NCBI GenBank assembly: GCA_027489965.1 | Contig: JAIXZA010000162.1 | Span: forward strand, 248,001 to 312,000 | Direction of reading: 5' to 3' | Source of the DNA: Verrucomicrobiaceae bacterium | GTDB taxonomy: Bacteria > Verrucomicrobiota > Verrucomicrobiia > Verrucomicrobiales > Verrucomicrobiaceae | Length of the DNA stretch: 64,000 nucleotides | Part shown: one piece after another, positions 30,997-39,494 of the stretch | Layout: each line of letters begins with the position of its first letter | Position numbering within the stretch: the first letter of the stretch is position 1 | Notes under the pieces: model-generated | Seen by the model: the letters and a program-made list of their open reading frames with translations, nothing else | Told to the model about the DNA's origin: nothing | Database searches by the model: none | Translations under genes and position numbers: made by a program

Positions 30997-32680
30997 CAAG
31001 CTTCTTGGTCGTAAGCGGATGCTGATTTGAAGGCAAAGAAAGTGGCCTACCCAACAGAGACGCAAGTTGAGTGATAAAACCAGCCTGCTGCGATTGGCCT
31101 AAAGCATTTCCAAAGCTTGCTTCCGCAGATTCAAAGACCTCAATGAGATCATCGCCATACACGACGATGGGAGAACTCGGATCATTGCCGAGACCGGCTA
31201 TGGAAACGAGTTGTGCTGTTTCTTCCCCGAACTGTTTTTGGCCTAAAGGGAAAAGTTTTTTCACCAAATCACCTGATTCAATGCGCTCCAGAATGGTGGC
31301 TTGAATCAAGGGGGTCTCAGATTGATGCAGCTCAGGCCAACGTTTGCGGATCTCTTTTGCAGCCATATTCGCCACGAACTTCATGGTATCGTCGGTCCAG
31401 TGACTGTCGTTCTGATAAAAAGCCTGCTCTTTCAGTAAACGATCCCACAGCCCCTGAGCGGGATCAACGACAGCAATGCCAGCAGCGGTGAGTTGATCGA
31501 TTTTAGTCTTCTGTCCAGGCGGCATGAGTGGCACCTGGTAATCGCCACGGAAAAAGTGCTGCGGATACAGAGCCACTTTGCTTGGAAGAGGAATCACCAT
31601 CAAGCCGACACCCAATGATTTTAAAGTATGGGCCTGTTTGACGAGGTCCTCTGTTTTTCCTGGTTTTTCACGGCGCAGCGTCAAGTGATCTAGTTCATGC
31701 ATGGGATAGAACCACCCATTGTAACCGAGATGTACCTGCGCGTTTCCTTCATCAAAGATCCACGTCACTGGCCATTGCGCGATTTGCCTGATGACAGCGG
31801 GCGCATTTAAACTATCACGGAAAGGATAAAGCAGGGAAAGTGGCAACAGTGCAAAACCCAGAATGCGCCATGTTTTGATTTCCATCTGCAAGAGCAGTGG
31901 AAGTCTTGGTAAGCCAATGCTGGTCAGGAGTGCGATGAATTGAATGCTTTGTAACCATCCACTCGTCATGCGCTTTTCCAGCATCGCGGCATAAATGGAG
32001 CCGGCCTCCATGGTGAACATCATTTGCCAGCCATTCACCGCTGTTAGCAAATCAGGTGTCACGAGAAGCACATTCGTCACCACAAATAACAGCATCGTGA
32101 GGATGACTCTGAAGGGCGTTGGCAATGGAGCGAAGAGACTTTTTTTGCGCCAAACTTCGATATAGAGAATCACCAGTTGAATCAGAAACCAGACGGAGAC
32201 AGAGCTCAAATTTCCATGCCACAGCACCGCCACACCGCCCATTAGAACCACAGTCGGCAAGACCTGCCCTAGAGGCGGCCCTGAGGGTTTCAAAAGTCCA
32301 AGATGAAGATGCTTCCAAAGTCCTAGAAAACTGCCTTGTCGATACGGCGCATCACACAGTTCACCACGAGGCTGCCCCCTGATCATAGACGCAGCAATTA
32401 GAACATCTGCCAGGCCTGAGATCGCTAGATAAAGCTGACTTGTTTGTGCTAAAGCAGCCATCCAAAAAGCCTTTCCCGTTAATGCCGCAGGCTCTGCTTG
32501 CTGGAATAAATGGATCATCCATTCGAGGGGCAAAATGAGCAGGCTCAGTTTGGCTAAACCAAAGCCCAGTCTGGCCAGACCGCGTGAACGATCTAACTTT
32601 AGGGTCGATGGCATCCGCGTGCTGTAATGCACCAGAAAAAAGACGATGAGGACTGGGAGCAGTGATTTGGCGTAGAGCAT
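30965..32680 (-). CDS. MBOAT / AlgJ-AlgX-like acetyltransferase fusion
   Basis: A 571-residue protein. About residues 1-300 are membrane-spanning and resemble a shortened MBOAT O-acyltransferase (AlgI-like): APYRQGSFLGLWKHLHLGLLK recalls the conserved FW..WH element, and GGVAVLWHGNLSSV carries the MBOAT histidine. Residues 320-571 are a periplasmic AlgJ/AlgX-type SGNH domain: GYNGWFYPMHELDHLT, GVGLMVIPLPSKVALYP, and catalytic-like NDSHWTDDTMKFVA. In AlgJ/AlgX a Gly-Thr/Asp-Ser motif supplies the nucleophile; here the matching place reads VVYGDDLIEVF, without Ser. It probably modifies an exported polysaccharide or has lost activity in the SGNH half. The gene overlaps the convergent HD gene by 32 bases. 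Confidence 0.78.
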   Translation of the reverse strand: MLYAKSLLPVLIVFFLVHYSTRMPSTLKLDRSRGLARLGFGLAKLSLLILPLEWMIHLFQQAEPAALTGKAFWMAALAQTSQLYLAISGLADVLIAASMIRGQPRGELCDAPYRQGSFLGLWKHLHLGLLKPSGPPLGQVLPTVVLMGGVAVLWHGNLSSVSVWFLIQLVILYIEVWRKKSLFAPLPTPFRVILTMLLFVVTNVLLVTPDLLTAVNGWQMMFTMEAGSIYAAMLEKRMTSGWLQSIQFIALLTSIGLPRLPLLLQMEIKTWRILGFALLPLSLLYPFRDSLNAPAVIRQIAQWPVTWIFDEGNAQVHLGYNGWFYPMHELDHLTLRREKPGKTEDLVKQAHTLKSLGVGLMVIPLPSKVALYPQHFFRGDYQVPLMPPGQKTKIDQLTAAGIAVVDPAQGLWDRLLKEQAFYQNDSHWTDDTMKFVANMAAKEIRKRWPELHQSETPLIQATILERIESGDLVKKLFPLGQKQFGEETAQLVSIAGLGNDPSSPIVVYGDDLIEVFESAEASFGNALGQSQQAGFITQLASLLGRPLSLPSNQHPLTTKKLVIHLLWADEL

Positions 32681-32742
32681 GGGGTGTCAGTCAGTGAAGA
32701 CGGTCGATGAAGAATAAACTTGGGGCTACAACTAGATCTTCA

Positions 32743-34419
32743 TTAAAAGCCATCCGCTTTACCTGGAATACGAGGATCATGAGCAGGCACAAGCAGCTTC
32801 CGTTGATCGTCCCACATCACGCACTGACAGGCACCAAAGCCAGCTGATCTTTCCAGTTTATGTCCGAGTGCCTCGACTCGTTTTAGGGTGCTTTCATCAA
32901 AGGTCGTTTCAATCTTCAGTTCGTCAGGCTGCCATTGCTGATGAAAACGTGGCTCTTTCAACGCGGCATTCGGTTCCATGCCCTGATCAATGATATTGGA
33001 GATAAGCAACAAAGTTTGCGTAATGATCGTCGGGCCGCCAGCGGCACCGACCGTCAATATCGGTTTCCCATCTTTAAACACCAAGGTTGGGCTCATGCTA
33101 GAAAGTGGGCGCTTGCCTGGTGCGATGCTGTTGGCCTCTGCTCCGATCAGCTTAAAAGCATTGGGCACTCCCGGCTGGACGGCAAAGTCATCCATCTCAT
33201 CATTGAGTAAAACACCTGTTCCAGGAACAATAACCTTACTGCCAAATGCGGTATTGATGGTCTGATTCAATGCCACCCAATAACCTTCTGCATCGGCAGT
33301 GCTCAGATGTGTCGTGTGTTTGCCAAAGATGTCGCCTTCCCAACGTGGAGGTGTGCCATGAGCAGGCACAGGTGTCATGTGATCCAAGCTGATTTTTGCC
33401 GCCAATTTTTTGGCATAGGCAGGATCGATCAAGCCTCGTGGCACTTTGACAAAGTCAGGATCTCCCAGCCAATAGGCGCGATCGGCAAAGGCCAATTTCA
33501 TGGCTTCTGTGATCACATGCACCCGACTGCTGGCACGAAAATGTCGCACGGGGAACTGCTCTAGGATACTCAGGATCTGGGCCACGTGAACGCCACCACT
33601 GCTAGGTGGCGGCATGGCGACAATGTCGTAACCTCGATAACTTGCGTGCACAGGCTCACGCTCGATAGCCTTGTAATTGGCAAAGTCTGCCGCAGTTGAA
33701 ATGCCGCCATTGGCTTGCATCCACGCATCGACTTTCTGGGCATATTCACCCTCATAGAACCAAGCAATGCCATTCTCTGCAATAGCTCGATAAGTCTTGG
33801 CCAAATCTTTTTGAATGAGCAAATCACCTTTTTGCAAAGGCGAGCCATCGGCTTTGAAGAAGATCTCTCGAGAAGCAGGAAATAGCTTTAGCTTTTCCGC
33901 CGTCGCAGCCAGCTTGCGGGCATAAACTTCATCAATCGGAAAGCCCTTTTCGGCAATGTCCGCAGCCGGTAGCAGGAGGTCCGCCAGCTTTAATTTGCCA
34001 TGCTTTTTGATGGCCAAATCATAAGCTCGCAGCGCCCCTGGGATCCCTGATGCCAAAGCCCCCGTCTTGCTGGCTTCGTGATCCAGCTGGCCGCCAATCA
34101 GATACATATCACGGCTGGCCTTCGATGGAGCCATCTCCCGACCATCAATCGCAGTCACTGTCCCATCAGCAGTCCGAATCACCAGGAAGCAACCGCCGCC
34201 AATTCCTGAATTATGGCCATCCACCACGCCCAAAGTCAGACCTGCTGCCACGGCTGCATCCACGGCATTGCCTCCCTTTTTTGCCGCGTTCACCGCTGCA
34301 TCTGTTGCTAGCGGCTGAACCGTCGCAGCCGCAAAGTGTGGGAATCCAGGCTCAGCTGCTCTGGATGGAGAGAGCAGACTACCAAGCAAAGAGACCAAAA
34401 GAAATAAGGATCGGTTCAT
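32743..34419 (-). CDS. ggt: Gamma-glutamyltransferase
   Basis: A 558-residue exported Ntn-hydrolase that cleaves gamma-glutamyl bonds (glutathione). The signal peptide is MNRSLFLLVSLLGSLLSPSRA. The large-subunit region includes GGNAVDAAVAAGLTLGVVDGHNSGIGGGCFLV and AIDGREMAP. The autocleavage site and nucleophile lie in FGKHTTHLSTADAEGYWVA (Thr of THLS), followed by LNDEMDDF, PGKRPLSSMSPT and VGAAGGPTI. The whole length is as expected for Ggt. The ATG at 34419 gives a good signal peptide and lies inside an inverted repeat, so translation or transcription may be controlled there. No operon partner is close. Confidence 0.94.
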   Translation of the reverse strand: MNRSLFLLVSLLGSLLSPSRAAEPGFPHFAAATVQPLATDAAVNAAKKGGNAVDAAVAAGLTLGVVDGHNSGIGGGCFLVIRTADGTVTAIDGREMAPSKASRDMYLIGGQLDHEASKTGALASGIPGALRAYDLAIKKHGKLKLADLLLPAADIAEKGFPIDEVYARKLAATAEKLKLFPASREIFFKADGSPLQKGDLLIQKDLAKTYRAIAENGIAWFYEGEYAQKVDAWMQANGGISTAADFANYKAIEREPVHASYRGYDIVAMPPPSSGGVHVAQILSILEQFPVRHFRASSRVHVITEAMKLAFADRAYWLGDPDFVKVPRGLIDPAYAKKLAAKISLDHMTPVPAHGTPPRWEGDIFGKHTTHLSTADAEGYWVALNQTINTAFGSKVIVPGTGVLLNDEMDDFAVQPGVPNAFKLIGAEANSIAPGKRPLSSMSPTLVFKDGKPILTVGAAGGPTIITQTLLLISNIIDQGMEPNAALKEPRFHQQWQPDELKIETTFDESTLKRVEALGHKLERSAGFGACQCVMWDDQRKLLVPAHDPRIPGKADGF

Positions 34420-34442
34420 GATAAAGTCAGTCACTATCATGA
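34416..34442. promoter_or_regulatory. Inverted repeat over the ggt start
   Basis: Perfect 8-bp arms, TCATGATA (34416-34423) and TATCATGA (34435-34442), separated by 11 bp. The left arm contains the complement of the ggt start codon. This is consistent with an operator or with mRNA structure controlling ggt. Confidence 0.5.
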
Positions 34443-34503
34443 TACTTTTCCCAGAGCCTGCCGTCTTTTTTATATGAATCACCTCGCCAATAGTGTGTGA
34501 GTT

Positions 34504-35901
34504 TTATTTCCAGCCGCCGCCCAGAGCTCGAATCATCTGGACTGTGGCGGTCAGGCGCTGGCCATCCAGCTGGGCCTGGAGGAGGCGTGTGGTGAGTACT
34601 GTTCGGTCGGCATCCACCACCTCAAAGTAGCTGGCCAGTCCTTTGTCATAACGCAGGCGAGCCAGTTTGCTGGTCTCTTGCGAAGCCGCCACCGCAGCAC
34701 TCACCGCAGCACGCTGACGACTATAAGCGTTCACGTCTAGCATGGCGTTTTCCACTTCTCCCAGAGCTGTCAGGATCGATTGGCGATAGGCTGCCACGCT
34801 TTCTTGATACTTGGCCTGGGCACTGCGCATGTTTCCACGCAGGCGACCGCCTTGAAACAAAGGGATGCTGAGTTGTGGGCCGATGTTGGCGGTGCGGCTT
34901 TTCCATTCCAGGAAATCCTCCGCCCCGACGCTTTCTAAGCCACCATTGCCGACGAGGCTGAAGGCTGGATAAAAGTTGGCTTTGGCCACGCCGACGTTGG
35001 CATTGGCCTCGCGCATGGCCTGTTCAGCCGCACGGATGTCTGGCCGACGCTGAAGCAACGTGCTCGGGACCCCGGCGGCCAAGCGAGGCGGACTCGGTAA
35101 ATGGCGATTTTGAGCCAAGCGAAACGAAGACGGAAGCTCGCCACAAAGCACGGCCAGAGCGTTCTCCGCATTGCCACGTTGGCGCTCGATGTTGATCTTG
35201 TCGTTCTTTGCCAATTCCAGCTCGGTGCGTGATCGGGCCACGTCCATCTCATTGGCCAGTCCGCCCTGAAAGCGTGATTGCTGGAGGGACAATGACTCTT
35301 GTCGCAAACCGATGGTTTCCTGCAAAATAGCCTCCTGAGCATCCAGCGAGGCGATTTGAAAAAAGCTGCGTGAGACCTCAGCGGCGACCACGAGGCGCTG
35401 TGCGGCGAGATTGTCCACCGAAGCTGATTCACGGGCTTTGGAGGCTTCCACACTGCGGCGCACCTTACCCCAGAGATCGACCTCATAACTCAGATTTCCG
35501 AAAGCTTGATGACGATCTCGCTCTAGCGGCGGCAGTGGCACACCGGGGGGTAAATTAGCTCCAATACTGTTGGCAGAGAGTTGCTCATACGTGGCTCGAT
35601 TATCCATGCTGAGCTGAGGAAACCATGCCGCGCGATCCACGCCGAGCATGGCCCGCGCTGTGGCTACTCTTGCTTCAGCACTAGCGAGATCCTGATTGTA
35701 TAAAAGCGCTCGATCCACGAGGCCGTTGAGCGTGCTGTTCCGAAACAGTGTCCACCATTGATCTGGAAGAGCTAAGTCTGAGACATCCGCCTGCTGTTTC
35801 CAGCGAGTGGTGAGCTTCATCTCAGGAAGATTAAAGTCAGGACCCACCACACAAGAGGTCAAGGCAAGAGCTGAGAGAGGATAGAAAAATTTGGTGATCA
35901 T
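34504..35901 (-). CDS. TolC/NodT-family outer-membrane efflux lipoprotein
   Basis: A 465-residue outer-membrane factor. It has a lipoprotein signal (MITKFFYPLSALALTSC, lipid-bearing Cys17) and CVVGPDFNLPEM, a start typical of the NodT/OprM group. Two homologous halves of long helices follow, for example RARAMLGVDRAAWFPQLSMDNRATYEQ and ANANVGVAKANFYPAFSLVGNGGLESVG. It would form the trimeric channel through which the ABC exporter encoded just upstream releases its substrate. The ATG at 35901 is preferred, giving a 25-base gap after the adaptor gene. It is the last gene of the TetR-permease-ATPase-adaptor-channel operon. Confidence 0.92.
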   Translation of the reverse strand: MITKFFYPLSALALTSCVVGPDFNLPEMKLTTRWKQQADVSDLALPDQWWTLFRNSTLNGLVDRALLYNQDLASAEARVATARAMLGVDRAAWFPQLSMDNRATYEQLSANSIGANLPPGVPLPPLERDRHQAFGNLSYEVDLWGKVRRSVEASKARESASVDNLAAQRLVVAAEVSRSFFQIASLDAQEAILQETIGLRQESLSLQQSRFQGGLANEMDVARSRTELELAKNDKINIERQRGNAENALAVLCGELPSSFRLAQNRHLPSPPRLAAGVPSTLLQRRPDIRAAEQAMREANANVGVAKANFYPAFSLVGNGGLESVGAEDFLEWKSRTANIGPQLSIPLFQGGRLRGNMRSAQAKYQESVAAYRQSILTALGEVENAMLDVNAYSRQRAAVSAAVAASQETSKLARLRYDKGLASYFEVVDADRTVLTTRLLQAQLDGQRLTATVQMIRALGGGWK

Positions 35902-35926
35902 GGGGAGCTGGGGTGCTTGGTAAGCC

Positions 35927-36958
35927 TCATTTCGTAGAAGAGTCAGCGGCAATGAAGACATCCATCTGCTGGCCTATGAAGAGAGAGGCGGGAGCGGGAT
36001 TCTGCAAACGGTAGATCACCTGAAGCACCCGAGTATCCACACGCTCCGTGGCATCTCCTGTAAGGGATTTTTTCGGAATGACCATGGGCTCAAAGCGGAC
36101 AAAAGTCAGTTGGCTTTTCAGTTCTGCATTGCCACGGACATGGGCCGTAGCTTCAGCCTGACTTTTGATGCGCCAGGCTTCATGCTCATCCACATCAGCG
36201 CGGAGGTGAAGGGTCTGGGTTTGCCCAAGGGTGAGCCAGGCGTTGGAAGAGGTGGCGGAGCTGACGTATTCACCGGGGCGGACGCGCAGCTGAAGCACGG
36301 TGGAATCGAGTGGGGCGGTAATGGTGGACCGCTCTATCTCTACCTGAGTGACGCGTTGTTGTGCTTTGGCGGCTACGACGGCGGCCTTGGCGGAGGCAAC
36401 GCTGCTGATGGCAGAGGCAACGGAGGCTTCTGCTGACTGGCACTTGGCTTGTTGGGTGAGAACGGCCATTTTGCGCTGGGTGCGTTCTTCGTCGGAGATG
36501 ACACGGCTGTCTTTGACGCTTTCAGCGAAGTCGAGGAGGCGTTGCACGTTGGCGAGTTCAGCACTGGCGATCTTGACTTGAGCTGTCGAGATGGTGACTT
36601 GGCTCTGGGCGACTTCGACGGCGGCTTCGGCCTGGGTGATGGCGGCGTTGGCGACGGCGAGTTCCGCTTCAAGCTCACTAGTGCGGAGCTTAAGGAGAGG
36701 CTGGTTCTTTTTTACAGTATCGCCGACGGTGACGAAGACTTGATCGACAACCCCGGCACGGGCAGAGCCGATGCTAATGGGTTCTGAACTGGGCTCGATG
36801 AGGCCGACGGCTGCGACGTTGTGCGCGTAGCTAGGGCGTGGTGGAGCGTTGGGGGGATCGGTCAGCTCACGGTTGGGTTGGGTGCGGACGATGCTGGTCG
36901 TGGCGTAAACGATGCTGCCAATGGCGAGCAGGGGCAGGAGGAGATCACGGATTTTCAT
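35927..36958 (-). CDS. HlyD/DevB-like periplasmic adaptor (membrane fusion protein)
   Basis: A 343-residue adaptor with an N-terminal membrane anchor (IRDLLLPLLAIGSIVYATTSIV). The biotinyl-lipoyl-like half AARAGVVDQVFVTVGDTVKKNQPLLKL-type stretch (around residues 65-95) leads into a coiled-coil hairpin (ELEAELAVANAAITQAEAAVEVAQ to AAVVAAKAQQRVTQVEIERS), then the second lipoyl half TITAPLDSTVLQLRVRPGEYV and a beta-barrel. It matches DevB-type adaptors of ABC exporters. Its start overlaps the ATPase stop by 4 bases. It should bridge the inner-membrane permease and the TolC-like channel. Confidence 0.92.
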   Translation of the reverse strand: MKIRDLLLPLLAIGSIVYATTSIVRTQPNRELTDPPNAPPRPSYAHNVAAVGLIEPSSEPISIGSARAGVVDQVFVTVGDTVKKNQPLLKLRTSELEAELAVANAAITQAEAAVEVAQSQVTISTAQVKIASAELANVQRLLDFAESVKDSRVISDEERTQRKMAVLTQQAKCQSAEASVASAISSVASAKAAVVAAKAQQRVTQVEIERSTITAPLDSTVLQLRVRPGEYVSSATSSNAWLTLGQTQTLHLRADVDEHEAWRIKSQAEATAHVRGNAELKSQLTFVRFEPMVIPKKSLTGDATERVDTRVLQVIYRLQNPAPASLFIGQQMDVFIAADSSTK

Positions 36959-37671
36959 GCGGCTTGGAGCTTTGGGTTTTGTTCGGTGTGAGTGATGATG
37001 CCGTCCTCCATGTGGGTGATGCGGTCGGCGAAATGGAAAACGCGGTTGTCATGGGTGACGACAACGACGGCGCGGTCAGGGTGGACGGCGGAGGTGGCGA
37101 GGAGTTCCATGACGGACTCACCTGACTTGTGGTCGAGGGCGGCGGTGGGCTCGTCACAAATGATTAGGCGAGGCTCGTGGACGAGTGCTCTGGCGAGTGC
37201 GACGCGTTGCTGTTGGCCGCCGGAGAGGGTGCGGGGATAGTTGTCTGCGCGGCTTGCCATGCCGAGGCGATCGAGGATCTCTTTGGAGCGTTTGACGGCG
37301 GTGGAGCGATTGACCCCAGCGGCGAGGAGTGGAACGGCGGCGTTTTCTGCGGCGGTGAGAGCTGGGAGAAGATTGTATTGCTGGAAGACGAAACCGAGGT
37401 TCTTCCGCCGAAAGAGGATTTGGTCTCTGCTCGTCATTTTGGCGAGTTGCTGGCCGAAGATGGAGACTTTACCTTCGGATGGATCGAGGAGGCCAGCGAT
37501 GACGGAGATAAGGGTGGTTTTGCCACAGCCGCTGGGGCCAACGAGGAAGGTCATCTCGCCGCGGTGGGCCTCGAACTGGATGCCGCGAAGGACATCGATT
37601 TTGGTGTCACCTGTGCCGAAGGATTTTCTGATGCCATGGCAAGAGACGGCGGTTGAATCGGGTGATGTCAT
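36955..37671 (-). CDS. ABC exporter ATPase (DevA/MacB type)
   Basis: A 238-residue ABC ATPase with all motifs: Walker A VGPSGCGKTT, Q-loop FVFQQYNLLPALTAAEN, signature LSGGQQQR, Walker B LIICDEPTAALD and the His switch VVVVTHDNR. The sequence fits the LolD/MacB/DevA group that energises FtsX-like permeases. The ATG at 37671 overlaps the permease stop (ATGA), and its own stop overlaps the adaptor start. The longer frame to 37782 would run into the permease coding region. Confidence 0.94.
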   Translation of the reverse strand: MTSPDSTAVSCHGIRKSFGTGDTKIDVLRGIQFEAHRGEMTFLVGPSGCGKTTLISVIAGLLDPSEGKVSIFGQQLAKMTSRDQILFRRKNLGFVFQQYNLLPALTAAENAAVPLLAAGVNRSTAVKRSKEILDRLGMASRADNYPRTLSGGQQQRVALARALVHEPRLIICDEPTAALDHKSGESVMELLATSAVHPDRAVVVVTHDNRVFHFADRITHMEDGIITHTEQNPKLQAA

Positions 37672-38795
37672 GAGCGGAAAACAGTAACGGGTTGAAGTTG
37701 GGTCACGTGTCGGAAGCCGATGGCGGCCGTGACGGCGGAGATGAGTGCCATGAAGGCGGAGCAAAGCGCGACGACCTGCCAAGGGATGTAGAGCCCGCGG
37801 AGGAAGGGGATGCTGGTGATGGATTCTGTGACAAAAGCAGCGATGCCGGTGCCGAGGGAGAGCCCCAGGAGCATGACCATGAGTGCCTGTGCTGCTAACA
37901 TGACGGCTAGCTGACCGTGGGTGACGCCGAGGACTTTGAGCATGGTGATACCGCGGGCGTTTTCTTTGATGAACATGATGAAGGTCTGGGCGGTGAAGGC
38001 TGCACCGACAGTGAGTCCGATGGCGATGGTGATGTAGAAGATCATGGGGACGCCCTGCCCCTCGTAGAAGGTGTAGCTTTGCGTCTGGAATCCTTCGCGA
38101 CTGTATGCCCGCCAGTTCGTGGCGCGGCTAATGTACTTAGACAGGTCATCAGGGTCTTGGCTGGTGCGGCCAACGATGAAAGTGGTCGTGCGGGTCTCGC
38201 CTCGGATTAGCTCCTTGGCCGTGCGGTCTGAGACGTGTAAAACTGGTAAGCCAGTGAAGGGTGGTGAGGCATTGCTGATGCCGGTGATGGTGAGCCATTG
38301 GTCGTGGATGCGGATGCTGCGGCCAGGGGTGTAGCTGGTGCCGGGAAACAGGAGTTCCCAACCGCCAGGATCGACGATGGCATTGCCCTTCAGGTAGATG
38401 GGGCTGGCGCTACCGATGCACATGCGTGGTTCACCGATACGGTTGGTCCCATCGACGCCGAGGAGGGTTACGGTGCGGAGTTTGCCGTCATCGGTGCGGG
38501 CATTGGTATCGACTTTGATCAGAGGGACGGCCCAGTCGATGCCAGGGATGCCACGGACGGTTTGCAATGCGGTGTCGCGCAGCGGTTTGGCTTGGTCAAA
38601 GCACTCGGTATCTGGTTCCATGATCCAAAGGTTCGCTTCTCGGACGTCTTTGATTTGTGATCCACTCATGCCGAGAAAGGCGACGAGGATGGAGGCTTGA
38701 TTCTGGATGAGGAATGAGGCAAGTGCGATGGCCATGACCATGGCGATGTACTTGGCGCGGTCGTACCGGAGAATCTGAAGGCCGAGGGAGATCAT
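37668..38795 (-). CDS. FtsX-like/DevC-type ABC permease 1
   Basis: A 375-residue permease: one membrane segment near the N-terminus (YIAMVMAIALASFLIQNQASILVAF), a large periplasmic domain (about residues 45-255) and three C-terminal segments (IFYITIAIGLTVGAAFTAQTFIMFI, LAVMLAAQALMVMLLGLSLGTGIAAFV, VVALCSAFMALISAVTAAIGFRHV). The topology and ENARGITMLKVLGVTHGQL stretch are those of MacB/DevC permeases. It overlaps the ATPase start and the TetR stop, so the TetR-permease-ATPase-adaptor genes form one tightly coupled unit. A paralogue lies at 39495-40631. Confidence 0.92.
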   Translation of the reverse strand: MISLGLQILRYDRAKYIAMVMAIALASFLIQNQASILVAFLGMSGSQIKDVREANLWIMEPDTECFDQAKPLRDTALQTVRGIPGIDWAVPLIKVDTNARTDDGKLRTVTLLGVDGTNRIGEPRMCIGSASPIYLKGNAIVDPGGWELLFPGTSYTPGRSIRIHDQWLTITGISNASPPFTGLPVLHVSDRTAKELIRGETRTTTFIVGRTSQDPDDLSKYISRATNWRAYSREGFQTQSYTFYEGQGVPMIFYITIAIGLTVGAAFTAQTFIMFIKENARGITMLKVLGVTHGQLAVMLAAQALMVMLLGLSLGTGIAAFVTESITSIPFLRGLYIPWQVVALCSAFMALISAVTAAIGFRHVTQLQPVTVFRS

Positions 38796-39403
38796 GCTGC
38801 GTCCTCCCTGTTATCGGTGAGCTGAGTGATGATGTTGACGAAGTCGCGGCTGAGCTTCTTGGAGCTGACGGTGGAGTCCACCACCATACGCATCATGAGC
38901 CCATCGAAGGCGCTGATGATGAAGCTGGCGAGCACAGCTGCGGAGAAGTGCGAGGTGAGTTCGCGGCGGGCCTGAGCACGCTTGATCACCTGCTCTAGCA
39001 TCTTGGAGAAGCTCCGGTAGTGCTGCTCGATGAGTTTTTGCACCGTGGGGTTGCTGGCGCTCTCGGCGTGGATCTGAAGCCAGACAGAGTTGATCTCCCG
39101 GCTGGTAGTGTAGATCTGCTCAGCCATGGCTGCGAGTGCGACGAGCGAATCTCTGAAGGATAGATCGGGTGAGAGTGTGGAGAAGGCGCTGAGCCACTGA
39201 GTGTGGTCTTCCTTGACCATGGCGTGGATTATTTCCTCCTTGGAGCCGAAGTAGCGGTAGAGGCCACCAGCGCTGATGTTGAGGGCTTCGCAGAGATCTC
39301 GCATGGAGGTCTGATGAAAGCCTTTGCGGGAGAAGCAGACGATGCAGTCCTGTAGGATCTGCTGCTTGCGTTGAGCAAAATGTTCGAGTGTGACCTTGGG
39401 CAT
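38792..39403 (-). CDS. TetR-family repressor 1 (exporter operon)
   Basis: A 203-residue regulator. The N-terminal HTH is MPKVTLEHFAQRKQQILQDCIVCFSRKGFHQTSMRDLCEALNISAGGLYRYFGSKEEII, the classic TetR pattern with GLYRYFGSK. The rest is an all-helical ligand-binding domain. It is the first gene of the exporter operon (4-base overlap with permease 1). Two GAAC-N4-GTTC-type palindromes lie 12 and 55 bases upstream, so autorepression of the whole operon is likely. The inducer is probably a substrate of the exporter. Confidence 0.93.
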   Translation of the reverse strand: MPKVTLEHFAQRKQQILQDCIVCFSRKGFHQTSMRDLCEALNISAGGLYRYFGSKEEIIHAMVKEDHTQWLSAFSTLSPDLSFRDSLVALAAMAEQIYTTSREINSVWLQIHAESASNPTVQKLIEQHYRSFSKMLEQVIKRAQARRELTSHFSAAVLASFIISAFDGLMMRMVVDSTVSSKKLSRDFVNIITQLTDNREDAA

Positions 39404-39414
39404 AGGGATGATAA

Positions 39415-39475
39415 AGCGAACGAACGTTCGCTATTGATCCATGATTGTCAAAAATAAAAAGAACGAATGTTCGCT
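39415..39475. promoter_or_regulatory. Tandem TetR-1 operators
   Basis: Site 1 (39415-39432) has perfect 7-bp arms AGCGAAC / GTTCGCT around GAAC. Site 2 (39458-39475) has the same right arm GTTCGCT, a degenerate left arm AAAGAAC and spacer GAAT. The centres are 43 bp apart, just upstream of the TetR-1 gene and between it and the end of permease 2. Confidence 0.75.
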
Positions 39476-39494
39476 TTTTAAAAAAAGATAGTGC

